This document shows, one piece after another, positions 34,040 through 49,000 of a stretch of DNA of 64,000 nt. Positions within the stretch are counted from its first letter, which is position 1. Each line of letters begins with the position of its first letter. A program made the translations under genes and the position numbers. The notes beneath the pieces are model-generated. The model was not told the origin of the DNA and did no database searches. It saw only the letters and a program-made list of their open reading frames with translations. This stretch comes from Tanypteryx hageni (Eukaryota; Arthropoda; Insecta; Odonata; Petaluridae). The stretch spans positions 34,134,854 to 34,198,853 of the forward strand of contig CM054116.1 in NCBI GenBank assembly GCA_028673005.1. The letters run 5' to 3'.

Positions 34040-37000
34040 CTGTAAAAAGAGAAAAGTATATAAAAAATAAAAATAATAAAAATTACCTTTGTTAAAGCAA
34101 CATTTTTTAAACAGCCTCAGAAGTCAAAACGTGCTTCACATTTTTCCATAACTATCTAAAGATATTATCTTTACTATGAAATGTCAGGTCTGTTTGAGTG
34201 TTAATTTAATTTGTCTGTGGATAGCACTTACATTGTGCCTCTGGTGACAAATTTTGGTAATGCGAATAACTCAAGAACACCAAGTATGATTTCGATGGTT
34301 TTTTGCACTATATTGGGATTTAACACCTGCACCTTATAGACATGCATACCGACCAACTTTCAAATATGAAAAATCAGGAGATACTTTTTTCTACCTTAGG
34401 CCCTTATGCAGTGCTGATGAATAGCATAGATACTAATCTTCAATCTAGATATGTCACAAGTAGCTCCTCAATACTCTTATGAGTTAAGAAAATTTACCAA
34501 ACTTTAAATAAACAATGCACCAGCATGATTGGCACAGCTCAGTGGAAAATAATGAGGAATGATGAGAATGAACAATCAGCATGTAAAACACTGTAATCTA
34601 GTTTCCGATTTCTTTCTATGCACTTTATATTATCCATAGGGCATTTATTTTTCAGGTTAAAAATAAAATCAGCCAGGTTTTTAAATTTTTTAACTTTTAA
34701 ATGCATGATGTGCCTGTAGGGGCACGCTTAGTTTTGAAGCTGCATTCATCATGAATGCATGAAATTTGGGTGGGTCCTCCTAGAGGCCTGCTCTCAAAAT
34801 GTGTCAAGGCAAACATGTGGTAAACCCAACTACAGGGGGTGGGGACACCTCACACCGAGAGAAAAGAGAAAATAGGATGAGAGCATTAGTTTAGCCCCTT
34901 TCCAACTCCCCGACCCCAACCTCTCCACGGTCCAAGGGTGATGAAAGTGGACGAAGCTCTTCTTCCACCTCCTCAAGGGCGCCATGATTGACCCTGGATT
35001 TCTTGAATTCATGAACGCAATACGACCTACTGCAAGGAAGGTTTTCAAGTTTAAGGGATATATTTTCGACCAAGAGCAACTTTCTAGATAGCTTGGATAA
35101 TGACATAATCAAAGAAGAGCTCACGATAGAACTGATCGATTTAACTGCCATTTCCCTCACACTATGTGGCCACGGTCCCGCTTACTGCTACACTCCAAGC
35201 ATCCCACTACTCGCTACCCTCCAAGCAAATCATATGCAGTGTGGACACAGCCTTAGGGCGATGCTGGTTTTGCACCAAGACAATCCAGCAACAGCCAATG
35301 TTTACGATTTTGTTTTCATCGAAATTTCATTGTACGGAGCTGCATTAAATTTTCGGGACCAGGTTCAGCCTTCGCTCTACGGGAGTTTTGTAGTTACGGA
35401 GGTTCGTTATACGGAGATTCGTAAGATAGAGGTTTTACTGTGTGTGCGCGCGTGCGCACACACACACATGCACGCGCACACACACACACATATATATATA
35501 TATATTAATATTCAGTGGCATGTGGTGGAAGTTGTTGCAGACAGAGTAAGAGAAATATATATAAGATTGAATGGCTGAAAAAATACTTGCATTTGTTACC
35601 ATGTATAATACAGACCCAAACCTATTGGTCAATTTTTTCTGAAAAAAGTGACTATTATGCACAGAAGATTACAGGAGAACTCTTAAATCAAACATTAATG
35701 CATAAAGGCAAACATATTTGCTATTGAACTGAATGCTTCTACTGAACTACAGTCAGACCCTGATTTAGCAACCCCTTATATAATGCCACCCCACATACTG
35801 CACATGAATTGCTGTGAACAGAACTTCCATCTTATGATTATATAGGGCAAGGGTTGGCAACATACGACCTACGGGCCACATGAGGCCTCCGAGATCGCTT
35901 CATGCAGTTCGTGAAGATATGATGAAAAAGTGGCCGGTAAAATTTAAAATTTCATATTTTTCAGTGAAATTAGTCTCAAAACCTTCTCTGGTGCTAGTAA
36001 ATTATTTAGACAAGATTTTCAATAATATGAGATCACAGACTTTCTCAGTAACTTCTGATATAAATGTTCATCCGGCCTGCCAAAGCTCTTGTGACTTCCA
36101 ATGCTGCCTTCCTAGGCCTGCCATACAAAAAAGGCTGCCAACCCCTGATATAGAGCATGCATATACCTCAATCTACTGCCATCCTTACTTTAATGCCAAT
36201 GTCAGTGATGGACAAATGGTGGCACTAAATCGGGGTTTGACTGTGCTATTTATAAGCAATCGCCAATGGATATTAACAGAAACATTTAAAAGGATTTCAA
36301 TAGAATTTTAAATCTCTACATACGAGACTAAGTAGTGGAGATGTTCCATCAATGCAGCAGTAAGAAGAATCTTAAAGACAAGAGCAGGGAAGTAGTTATG
36401 AAGAAAGAGTGTCTTATCGGTGAAGAAGTAAGGTAGGTAATGGATGAGGTAACCACCAAGAAGAACTTCTCCAATTACAGTAAACTTCTTCCAAGCCTCT
36501 ATAAAAAAGAAAAAATCAGAAAAATTATTTTACAGAACATACACTACTAACATAAATAATTAAGTAAAAAATAACATACTGACAATCTAACTAATAAATT
36601 TTCAATAAATCCATTTAAAACATTTCATCATTATAGCTGTTTAGGGAGAGCAGTCCCATTTATGGAGGCTAACTTGAAAGCATGTTTTGCAGTTAGTATC
36701 AGGCAGTCTGCTAATTAGGTTTATAAACCAAACATTTGTTTTATTGTTTTATTTTTAATATCAAAGAACACTACAGATTAAAAATGTACCACCAATACAT
36801 TTGAGTTAAATTATTACTTATAAAGGTTACTACTTATGCAGAGAATTGAACTAAATTTTAGCAATTATTTCAATGTAAAGCTGATTTGAAATAGAAAAGC
36901 AACTACCTTCAGAAATGTCATAGCATTTTCTTCTTTTACGGAGCAAGTAAAATACCAACAGTGAGCAATACAGCACAATACTTGCAGTTCCAGAATACCA

Positions 37001-40000
37001 AATGATTATATTTCCAAGGAGATGTACTTGAGCCTAAAACATAAAAGATAAATAATGAACATATTGTACATACATATAAAAATAAATTTGATGTATCAAT
37101 ATCCAGCATAAAATTGAACATAAATGGACTTACGTTGCTATCTGGGCTAACCCAATAAGCTATTCCTGTGGACATAAAGGGCCATTCAACAGGACTGCTA
37201 CTATACATATGGTTCTGAACCGTATCAGAACCACCAGATGCACCACCAGTGGTGAACAGCATTTTCCATTGTAACTCTGAAAATTTTTCCCAAAAAGATA
37301 GGCGAGTAGGACGGAGAGGTATCATTTCTGCATTCACTAATTCCTTTTCTCTATCTTTTTTATCTTCACCTGCAATAAAATTAAAATAAATACGCAATGA
37401 AAACAAAAGTACACTAACTTAATAATTTAATTTTTAGAAAGTGTATGTACTTATTTCCCACAAAATGTAGATTTATGTTTTTATGCACAAACAAAAGTTG
37501 ATTCAAAGCAGAAGGAAAATTCTGCCTTGACTGAGATTGGAACTTAGGTCTTCCACGTGCTGGAAGTTAAAATTGAAATAAAAATTAATGAAACCAAGTT
37601 TTAAATGCTCTAAAAAGTAAGCAATAAATATAAAATTCACATAATTGAGTGTTCCAGAGAGTTTTGGACGAATAGAAATTGTATGACGAAGAAATACAAT
37701 ATGGTATACAATTTTTATACTACCAAAATTTTTTTAATTTATGGAACAATTAATTTTGTCTTTCTCTGTCTCTTTCCTTGTTTCTTTCTTCTTCTCTTTC
37801 CTTCTCTCTCTCGTATTAAAGCAATCAAAGCACGAATTCCTTAAGCATATAGTATAAAGATTAAGGCGACATTACAATCTCAAGGTTTAACAATGACATG
37901 GTTGGCAAAGCAACATATCGTTAAAAAGCTTAAACTTTTTCAATAAATACAATTTAAACATAATACTTGAGCGATTTTATATCATTGGGGAAATGTGACA
38001 GCAAGAATAAGAAAGGTTATTTATTTTTCTTTAAAACGGTACAGGTCTGAATATTGTAGGCCAATTATTTCTAATTTTAATTTGCAAAAGAGTATAAGCC
38101 TGTAAATCTAAAAATCGATTTTTACGTGTTATCTGATACTTCCCAACTCCCCACAAAAATCAAAATTATGGCCATGAGGTGCACATCCTCATGGTCCCAT
38201 TAGTAAGTGTACCAAGTTTAAAGTCTCTAAGTTTCTTGATTTTTGAGATATGCTGACCACACTCACATACACTGTCTTTAATTAATATAGATTACAATAC
38301 AGCAAGTAGAAGACCCAGGTTTGAATTCTGATCAAGGAAAATTTTTTCTCCAGCTCTCCATCAATTTTTGTAACTTTTAAATGATTCCAAAGGATTGCGT
38401 GACCTATTCCTTTAAGAGGACTATTCTTTTATGGCTTAGTAGTAAAATCAGAAGTCATCTACCGTATTGTCCCGAATATAAAGCGACCTTGAATATAATG
38501 TGACCCTAAGATTTTTGGAAAGTTTTTCAAGAAAAAACTAAACCTCGAATATAATGCGACCCCAAACAACCTTCAGCCAATCTAACACAAGTTCCCCATT
38601 CATCCATCCCTTCTGCACATGAAAGATTACACCTGATGGTAACTTTTCCTTTGGCATCCTTTTTACGATTTAAAATTACGTAGGGAGTCAGTTTTCATTG
38701 GCTGTGACCACAAGCATAACAGTTATCCTTGATTTCTCATTTCCGGTGAATTTTAACAATACTGTTTAGCTCCGACTATTTTAAAATTCATGTGACAACT
38801 TCGTCGGATTCCTCTGTTAACCTGGGATTTGGAAGAACCTTTTTTTTCAACATGATCAACACCCTTTTTGTCACCCATTGTTAAAATAATGGATGGGTAA
38901 AAACTCGCTAAGGTAGTTACAAAGAATATGCCGACGCACTTATAGCTTCAATAAAATGACTATCGAAGGGGTTCAGTCGCCGATTGAACTCGATCAAGTA
39001 CAATGTAACGTATGCCTAATGTGCCTATAATGTAACAAGTATCTTGTATCTCGTAAACAGAAGTGCGGATTATATGGTGATTTTTGAAACATGATTTTAC
39101 GATCTTTTAAAATCACAAGCATATGAATATAATGCAAGGGCTACTTTGAAATTTTAATTTTTTGGAAAAAACATTGCGTTATATTCAGGACAATATGGTA
39201 TATTCTTTCAAAGTCAACTTTGGATTCCTTAAAATACATGGATACTATAAGTTGTCCATTTGAATTTTCTCCATATGCAGTATAGAGAACCTACTGTTTT
39301 CATGAAAAACAAACTACACTTGGGAGGGCTCAACTTTGTAGAAAGATTCCATAATAGAAATAAAAACAAAAATTGTAATTTCCACTAAACATTGATGTAA
39401 TTGGCCGGTTTCGTCTGTTACAGCATCAAAATAGAATTTGAGATTGCAACAGAAATAAAGGTTCTCTGAATACATTTTCACTATTTTCTCGATGATTGGA
39501 ATTTTTCAGGCACTTGTAACTCAAAAACTAATAATCAAAGCAGCACAAAACTTTATATGTATTTAAGATTTTATTAGAAAATCAAGATCTGCTTAGATTT
39601 TGGTTAAAATTGGTTTACAGTTGTCATATATCCTATAGGGCTTCACTAACGTAAATATTTGTCATCATCAAAGTTGTAGGCAATATAATTTTCTAAGAAT
39701 TTTGTTTAAAATATTTTTTCATTGAACGGATTGTTTCAGAGGTATGATATGTATTCCGATTATCCATCTGAATTTACAATGTTCAGTACATTGAACATAG
39801 CTAGATGATAGCTGTGATAAAATTTTCAAATTGTTGATAGCAATGCCAACGCTGCTGATGGTAATTTCAATCGTGATCAAAACTATTCCAATACTATCAT
39901 ATTTTCTAAATAAATTTTCTTGTAAATATTGACAGCAATGCCAGCGAAGCCAATGACAATTTTAATTGTGAATATTTTGTGCAATAATTTGATCTTAGTA

Positions 40001-43000
40001 GTAGGATGCGCATCAATATTTTGTTATCCATAGCAACAAATAACAATTTTGTTTACCTATTGTTTTTTCAATGTGAAAAGTGATTCCGACTTAGCTTTGT
40101 AATCCCGGGGTCAGCGTTGATGATATGATTTTCAATCTTCTTTTGTTTTACCAGCAAGCAACATGAATGCAATGGAATTATCATATAGTCTACCTTTTCC
40201 TTTTTTGACATTATTATTATTAGCAACATCTATGGAGGCACATTTTGCGCGACTTCACCGGGTTGGGTAAGTTGGTTGAAGTGTTTTGGTTCATAATAAG
40301 ATTCTTAATAACATTGTTTTATTGAAAATGATAAAGACATAGCACCAGTACATACATAGCAACAATTATTTAAAAATGACAAAGGAAGATCGAAAATCGC
40401 AACAACACGGCAGACCCCAGGATTCCAAAGCTGTTCCGTGATTCCAAGTATTTTTCACTGTGAAAATTATTCGGTTTAAAAATTATTCAGGAGTGTAATT
40501 GCTGAAAGTTATTCTTGAGGAAGCTGTTTGTGAGAGCAACTTTGTAAGTACTACTGCAATCATATTCATTATTCAGTATGGAGAAAGTCATGAGGCCATA
40601 GTAAGTTTTTTTTTAAACTTTCAAGAGTATTTAACATTGCTTAATTCATAACATTTAGAAGACACTATCCTAAAAAATGAGTTATCATAGAAGGCATTTT
40701 GCAGATGCTATTAATTTGAAATACAAAAATTATAGTATGTTATTAAGAAATAATTAGATTAAATTAAATAATATTTTAGTGTTTTAGATTCTCTTGAAAG
40801 GTTCAACTGAGATCAGGAAGCAAAAACAACTTACTTTGAGTATATCTGTGCTCTTCAACATTCCATACTGTGTCATCATGCTGATGGTTGCGGTCAGCCA
40901 CAACCTCATGCTGGTTAAATCCCCACTCTGGAAGTTGCTTACCACTAAAGCGCACTGCATGCGAGGTGTTTAAATGTATGAACTGCACCTGAAAAATTAA
41001 GTCATTTTCAGAAATACCATCAATTTGAATTCATTGAATATTCAGAGGGTAGTGGTAATAGTTTTGGTAATAAATATAGCAATTTGACAATTTAAAAATA
41101 CTATGACACTCTGTTAATGATTTAAAATTCAAAATGAGTTCACTTGAAACTTGGAATTAATAATGATAGAAACTTTTGTAAATATTCAGGAAGGCACCTC
41201 TACAAGCATACACAAAATTAACCTTGCAGTATCGATCAAATTCAACTGACTTTAGAAAAATCCTGAAAAACAGAGTTGACCAGAAATTTATTCATTTGGA
41301 TTTACAGTGTGTGTGTATTTATGCCTAATCAGCCTCTTGGATTAATATAGCCATAAATCCTTCCACACCGAACATACACACACAAGGGAGGAGGGAAACC
41401 CAGTGCCAGCATTAGTCTACTCTTTATGAAGAGCACCAAGGGGGCTAACGGCTTAACGTCCCTTCCGAAGGACGGAACGCTGACTTTGTATGGTCTCCTC
41501 AAACCACACAAACTGGGGGTCAGACAACCTTGGAAAAAATCTTACTTCCGCAGGATTTGTGCCCACAGCCCTTTCGAGCAGCAGGCTAGTAGCAGCCAGC
41601 ATCCTAACCATTACACCACCGGCACCCCCGAATTTACAGTGTGATGCTATTAAATAGAATTAACTCCTCAACCGTAAAATTTTACGGTTAAGGAGTTAAT
41701 CCTATTTAACATCAATTTCGCCGTAGTCTTCATCTTTACTTATTTAGTGTGATGCTAGTAAAAGACAAGGTTGGAGAGACATAAGTGTCCTGGAAAAAAC
41801 CCTGCTGTTATAAGAAGAGGCATGGGGAAGTGAAGGATAATTTTCTCACAAACTGATTGTGAGTCAAGTGTAGAGAGTAAGTACATGGAATCAAAGGCTA
41901 TTTATTCCAATTTTACTATCAGGGCAAAGTTTGAAGCTTTCCAATGACAGAGAAAGAAATCAGTATAGAAGTAGCAACATATTCCACTTGGGTAGGCTCT
42001 ACTTTGTGGAAAGATTCCATAATGTAAATAAAAAAGAATATTGTATATTTGTTAGCGGAAATATACAATATCTTTTTACTTATGTTATAGAAGTAACAGT
42101 TGAAAATTAAGGATTGTGGAATAGAGAGCAACTCAGAAAAAATTTATGGAGTATGGGAAGACTAATACCATCAGGACATAATGCATGAGCAAGAGAGAGC
42201 TTAGAAAGATAACCTTGGACTTCCTGTTGTGAGATTTGAAGGTTGGAGAGGGACAAATCACAGACAGGATAAGGATTATATTGTTTACAGCTGTTGTGGA
42301 GGTGGAAGAAAATGGAGGGCAAGAATATTAGAAAAGAAATCATTAAACATTCTAAGAGAACCAGACACAGGCATTGTTATAACAGATTTTGAGAGGGATT
42401 TTGTTGAAATATCACCTATCATTTATAAGGGACCAGAATTTCTTGAAATTGGATGAGATGGAGTTTAGTAGTTTAAAAATATAATCATTAAAATCTCAAT
42501 GATTATAATATTTACATATCCACTTAGAGTGATCTATGAAAGATTTCTTGCAGACATTACTGCAGAAAGACAGATGTAATCAGGTGCAATTTTTGATTTT
42601 CAGTCAAATAAGTGTTGGGATTTAACCAAGGGAGGAATTTCTTCATCTTAGGCTTGCTAACGTTTTCTTATGATGAAAAATATGAAGTAAATCTAAAATT
42701 TCAAATGAGTTACAAAATTTCAGAATGCACCACAGTATGTCAATGAGTGTTTTATGTCTGCCCATTGAGCTTTAGTGCAAAGTGAGAGAGATCTTGAGAT
42801 GGAGAATCAACTGCAGTATTTGCAAGAGTCAGGTAGGAGAAGCATAAAATTGACAGATTCATGGTCCGGATTGAAAACATATTGTTGGGGTTGATGGATT
42901 ATACAGAAAAATGAAAGCACATAGTCCAGCATTGTCAGATGTAAAGTTTTATGGGGGATATGCTGACATAGTATGAGTCCCAAGATAATGTTCAACGAAA

Positions 43001-46000
43001 TAGTTTTCACACTCCTCCCAAATTAAAATTGCTAAAAAGGATGCCTTTCAAAAGTATACACAGAATAGAATTAAACAAGTTTTCCAAGACAACAAGTATG
43101 GTAGAAGTAAATGATAGTTAATCTTTGGACAAATTATTACAGGAATAATAATATTTATTTGGAATTGTTAATACACTGACATATTTCTCAAAGCATTGGT
43201 GAAAATAGGAATTCAATAATAATCACAAACAATCATGAAGTTTGTGTCCTCACTGATTAGATTAGATTTTTATTTGGTCCAAAGATTATTATACAAAAAA
43301 TATATAATTAAATTGAACATTAGAAATATCAAGCTAAAAATTAATAATTCACTTACCAATGATTCTATAGTGTGCCAAATGGGACCAACTTGATCACGAT
43401 TCATTATTTCCACTCTCCAAAGATTCTGAGCTGGCATTGATACATTGTAATCAATGTAACAAGAAACCTCCTGGAAATTTCACATAAATAAAAATCAATG
43501 CAAAATTATAAAATATATGGTGTTAAATTGTTTCATCATGTTAAAAGATGGGCCATTCTCTCACATATAAATGAAAATTAGAACTGAGGCTTTATTTATC
43601 AGGATGAAAAACGTTAAGATACCGTATATAATCGTGTATAGATCAACCCACCTTTTTATAAAAATTTAGATTTTTTGTATACAGTAAAGCAGTGTTTCTC
43701 AACCTTTTGGGAGCTGCAGACTTCCTACAAAGTTCCACAATTTCTGCAGATCCCCTCTCTATGAAAAATTCATGCATTTTTCATTCATTTACTCAAAATT
43801 TCATTTTGAAATTAGGTAGCTCATTGCTGGATAAAACAAGTTGACACACATTTTCTGCTCTTAAATGTATGAATAGTAAAACAAACTGTAACCAATGCAA
43901 TTCAGATACAATGCATGTCCCATAGGATAAAAACATAGTGAAGTAGCGCATCTCGCCATGCATCTGGCATCTTGCCATGCCTGATTTAGTGAAGTACAGC
44001 ATTACACAAAAACAAAATTTCTTTCCAAGAAAAGCAGAGGAAAGAAGACCCCAGGTATTTCTGAATCTGTGGTATAACAGACGGCATTATCACCAGCGGT
44101 GTACATTCGAGTCAACCTGCTGAGTAACTGAAATAATGAGCAAATTTTGGAAAAAAGACGTAAACAATCCTAGATTCATAATTAGGTCTCAATTTCATCA
44201 TATTCTACTCAGTCTCCAAAATTTCCCACAAGATGGGTTGAATCCAGGATCTAAAAACACAAGTAAATATGAGACCCCCAACATTTCTCACCTGGTTCTG
44301 AGGAGACATAGGAGCTGCAACATCATGAGTATTCAATGCCCTGCCTGTGATACCGTGTATTAGCTGAATAACGTCACCATGCCGTACAGCATCAACCTTG
44401 GGAGACTCGTGAGAAGATGCTGCTGTAGATACTACTAAGTCTGACTTTTCAGGCCTTTTAACAATCCACCAGTTGTTGACATCTTTAAAAGAATAACAGG
44501 TTACCTGGAAGAAATTTCAAAGCAAGACATTCAAATACAAGGACTTTTTAGATCATTTAAAGAAATAGGATATAAATTAAGAAAAGAAAATTAATACTTG
44601 GCACACTATGAATATAATAATAAGATTACACTTTTCTCATTTCCCCTCCCCTAATTTGAGAGATACAAATAGATTTGTATACAGTGTATCCTATGCCCCT
44701 CTAAACAGTTGAAAGGAAATTTGATGGCATAATTCACATAATTTTTCTCCATTCTTTAGCTTAAAGCAAACATTAACCACCCAATGCCTTTTCAAAATAT
44801 CCTCCTATTCTGTCACTAAAGTGGACTCAATATTTGCAATACTTCAGCTCATGTGAATTTTGCTGTTTTATTTATAACAACAACATTCAAAAGGAACTGA
44901 GGATGTTTTTCACATTGAATTTGAGGATCAGAATGTCAGACATGTGTTGGTAGGTGACTACTTGGTATTGTATATAGCTAACCACTCTCTTTCGAAGAAT
45001 GATTCCTAAATACAGGGTTGCATTTCTAAAGCATCATTATACAAAATCATATGAAAATGTGATTATAACCATTTGAATGAGCCAGTATATTGCTATCTGC
45101 TTGAATAAACAAGTACGGAAAGGGGTACTCAATGTCGGAGTACACAGAGTTTCCAAATGCATTCTTTGAGATCGACAAATTTTAGTAAAACTCCACAATA
45201 CCAAATTTCATCAAAATATGTTGTGGTTCCTGAGTTGAAACAGAGGTACACTCATGGACAATAAAATAAGACCAGTAGTGCCCCGTGAATTCTGGCTTCC
45301 CAAGAAACTCCTGAGAAAATGTGAAATCTGGCAATGGTGTACATGGGTGAGGGAGAGCGACCATCGACCTTAGTACCTCCCAGGCATCTTCCCCTTCTTT
45401 GTCTAATACTATGTACCTTTCCCTTTTTCGTGAAAATAGAATGCGAAACTATGGTTGGAAAGCACAGACTCCCGTGTATGTGCAACGGCTGTTCATTGTT
45501 TTCTCAAGTCCGTTGGTTCGATTCCAGATGCATTCATTTCCTCCATAATGAATACATGGGAATCGCTGCATGCCATTTTTAAATTTCATTTTAAAATATG
45601 TTGTAATTGGGATACGAACTCTGGAATTGGATGTTAGTGAGTCTGAAAAAAGTTTAATATTATTGAAGAGAGAATTCAAATCCATGCCGAAACAGTGTGA
45701 AAATGTTTAAAACAGAAAAACTGCCTATTTTGGCAATGAGTAATTTAACTTCCAGTACAACTAGCATTGTAAAAGTAAAAAATAAATATAAGTTTCAAAT
45801 AATTGTTCCAGATAGTAAATACAGTTTTGGGCATATAACAGTTGTGTAGCATAATGTTCAACAAATAAATCTTAATTAATATTTCTTTACCGCACAAATT
45901 TTATTTGCCAAAAATTATTTTTACTTTCTATAACATCCAGTTATGTCAAATTTCTATTTATTGTTCACTATTTAGTGAATATAAAAGTTGTTTTCCTTAA

Positions 46001-49000
46001 TTTTTTATTTAAATTTTATTATAACTTAATAGTTAAATTGTGCACGCCTGTCATTTTTGAAAGGTGGTTACACTAGATATTAAATAATACTTTACAAAAT
46101 ATCTACTTGAAATGTTTATTTTTTGTTGCCCATTTGGCGCCCCCTCACTTAGGCACCCAGGACGGTCACCCTGCTCATTCCCCTTGCTATGCCTCTGCAT
46201 ATGGCCTCCAATTGCCTTAGTTATTTTTCTCTAATGAGCATAACAAGATATGGTCCTGAATAACCAACACAGAAGTCTTATACTGCATCTTCTGGTGAAA
46301 TTCAATCATGCTTCACGGTGGCCCACGGTCTCTTTTACTGCAGTTCACCTTGCCTTAAGTCCTGCGCAGAAAAGTCGCTTCCTGACAGTTTTCTCACTGG
46401 CCAAGAATATGTTTTCACTCGCATCTGAGATGGGGAAGAAAAGGGGTTCTTCTTAACATATGCAATGATTCGCTTGTCCTCCTCTGCTGTACTACACCTC
46501 GATCACCCCTATCCTTCTCTGCGATTATCCGAGAGCTCTGACATCCACTGCACTATGGTTGAATGTGAGACATTCATTTGCCACACAATCTCCCTAGTAG
46601 ACAAATTTGACTGCAATAAACCAATTACTTGGTTTTTCCTTCTGGGAGTTAATTGTTTCATTGTACCTCACTTTTCACTTCAACAGCTGAGAAATGTTTT
46701 ACTATAGAGCAGGGGTGCCCAACCTTTTGCAGCTGCGAACTAAATTTAGAATTCAAATTATCTGGCAAGCCACATACAAAATATAAGAAAGACATGATAT
46801 TAAAAATAATAAACATATACAACATAATTCTAAAAAAATTGAATTTTTGAAATTAGATTTAACAATTAAAATATTTACTTAGAAGTGTTATAAAGAAATT
46901 CATGTTTTTTATGCATTTTCAATGGCTCGGACCTTATATTGGAGGAATTAATAGCAATATCAGTTATAAAAATAAATTAATTTATTTTAAAAATTCGCTG
47001 GATTTAAAAATATGAAATATCCACTAAATAAAACAAATACTAACTGTGGACAGTATAAAAATACTGTCCACCATTCATAAAAAGCTCAAGGATCTCATTA
47101 ACAATAATAGATAATAACAGACGAAGACATCTTCTAGCCTCGAGTTCAACCCAGAATAATTTGTCGAAGGAGCTTGGGACATGGTCATTTTTTTGAGGTC
47201 GCATATGAATCTTAGGTAGGCGTTGGGTGCATTGGAGTTGTGTCACAAGTAAAGGTCTTGGTAAAGAACCTCGCATTAATTGAAATGGGGACATAAGAAA
47301 TGCAGAGAAGAGATGTTTTCTCAGGGAAAAAGGTATTGAGTTTTTTAGGGGTGTGATGGAATGGAGAGAGCTGTTATAAAGCAAAAGAAAAGCTGTTATA
47401 AATTTCTGGAGAACAAAAATAACTCGCTAGATGTTAATTATTTGTTTGATGGAGCAAGGAGTCCAATTTCAGATTCAGTTAAATATCTACGAGTCGCGAT
47501 TCATTGTGATCTCTGAGACGCAACTGTCTCATTTACATTAATCTCTCGTAATTCACAAGGTACTTAGGATAGGAAAATGATACGATACTTCTTAAGTGAC
47601 ATTGCTGCTGCCAACAGGAAATCAAATATAACACAATGGTAAAGTGACGAGGAAATGCTTACAACTATATTGGAGTGAAATTATATAAAGCAGAAATATA
47701 CAAAGATATACTCAATAGAATTGTCCACTTGGAGGGATAACAAAACGATACGAAAACCAGTGGAATATTAAGGAAATTTTCCTGGCTGGTTTAAGGCTGC
47801 TCTCTCACTGCTTGCTCATCCTCTGGTTCCCTCCCTGCTTCCTCTCTCTCTCTCTCAGGTTCGACACTCGTCACTGATGGGTCGCGTTCCACAACATTGC
47901 CAGCTTGGAAGTTCACTCATTCGATCTGTTCTCGAGATGAGGGCGCACTACTCGTGCAAGTCTATTGGTTAAATGGCATGATGGTAGCGTTCTCTTCTGG
48001 GCTAACGTTTGTTGCCTATAAAAGTAGGGACTCCGTATGTACGCGGAAACCCGAAGTACGAGCGTATGCCAGGGTGCATGCATATGCAGCGATGCATCAT
48101 TTGCAGGGGTGCATCTTTTGCTGGAGTTTGTCGTTTGATAGAGTTCGAACACAGAAACTTCTGGTGAACATGAAAAACAGATGGGGAACTCGAAAAACTG
48201 TCAGAGGGTAAAATGCTGCATCTCTCATGGGACAACCACATTCGCCGAGTGATAGGTGCCGCTAACATAAAGTTGGCCTTTATAGGGAGAACAGTTTGAA
48301 GTAGCTTCAAAAAAGTGAAGGAAATATGTTAGTTATCCTTGGTTTGACCGCAGGTTGAATATCTGTCAGCTGTGTGGGATCCTTATGAAAAGGGACTCTA
48401 AAGAGATAGAAAAGGTGCAGCAGCTAGGTTCTTAAAGAGAAACTTCGATAATAAACAAAGCGTAATGCCGTTAATAGAAAATCTGAATTGGGCTTCGTTA
48501 GAGGAACGTAGACTGCAGGCTAGATTTAAACTGCTAGTCGAGGGAGAGGAGATAGAGGTGGAGGGGATGAGAGAGGAGATGTTAGAGTTATTTAGCGAGA
48601 GAGAAGGGAAATCATGCCTTGAGTCTGGATGATCGAGTTCTTAGGTTTTATGGCGAAGCGTCCCTTATTCTCCCCCTTTTCCACCACCTCTCTCATACCA
48701 TGCACAACACTGCCACATTTATTTTACTGAGTTGCTGGGAATTCATGGAGTGATTCATTCATGGTGTGGTTTTTTTGGCCTTGGCTGTACCTTGTAAACT
48801 ACATGTAGGACTACATGTAGGTCTTCATGTAAACTGGTCGTAATTATTGTCTGATTTTAACCAAAATTGGAATCAGTCAATAAATTTTAGTAAAACTCCC
48901 CAATACCAAATTTCATTAAAATACGTCAAACGGTTCCTGAGTTGATGGACGGACAAAAACGACCTCCCCTATATGCATTCACTTCATGTAAAGAATACAT

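Noticed and set aside
35093..35578. 161-codon plus-strand open frame
   Set aside because: No domain; its end is low-complexity (CA)n/(TA)n sequence and a transposon terminus. It lies within a POMT1 intron on the opposite strand.
35880..36311. 143-codon plus-strand open frame
   Set aside because: It lies across a nonautonomous hAT element (35848-36147) and the remainder of a MITE; composition is that of the element, not of a gene.
36312..36324. POMT1 ending at the TAA just past 36324 (C-terminus YVEI)
   Set aside because: GTATGT at that point is a good donor, and the exon at 34039-33850 restores the last membrane span and the conserved [10 protein letters not shown] tail in frame.
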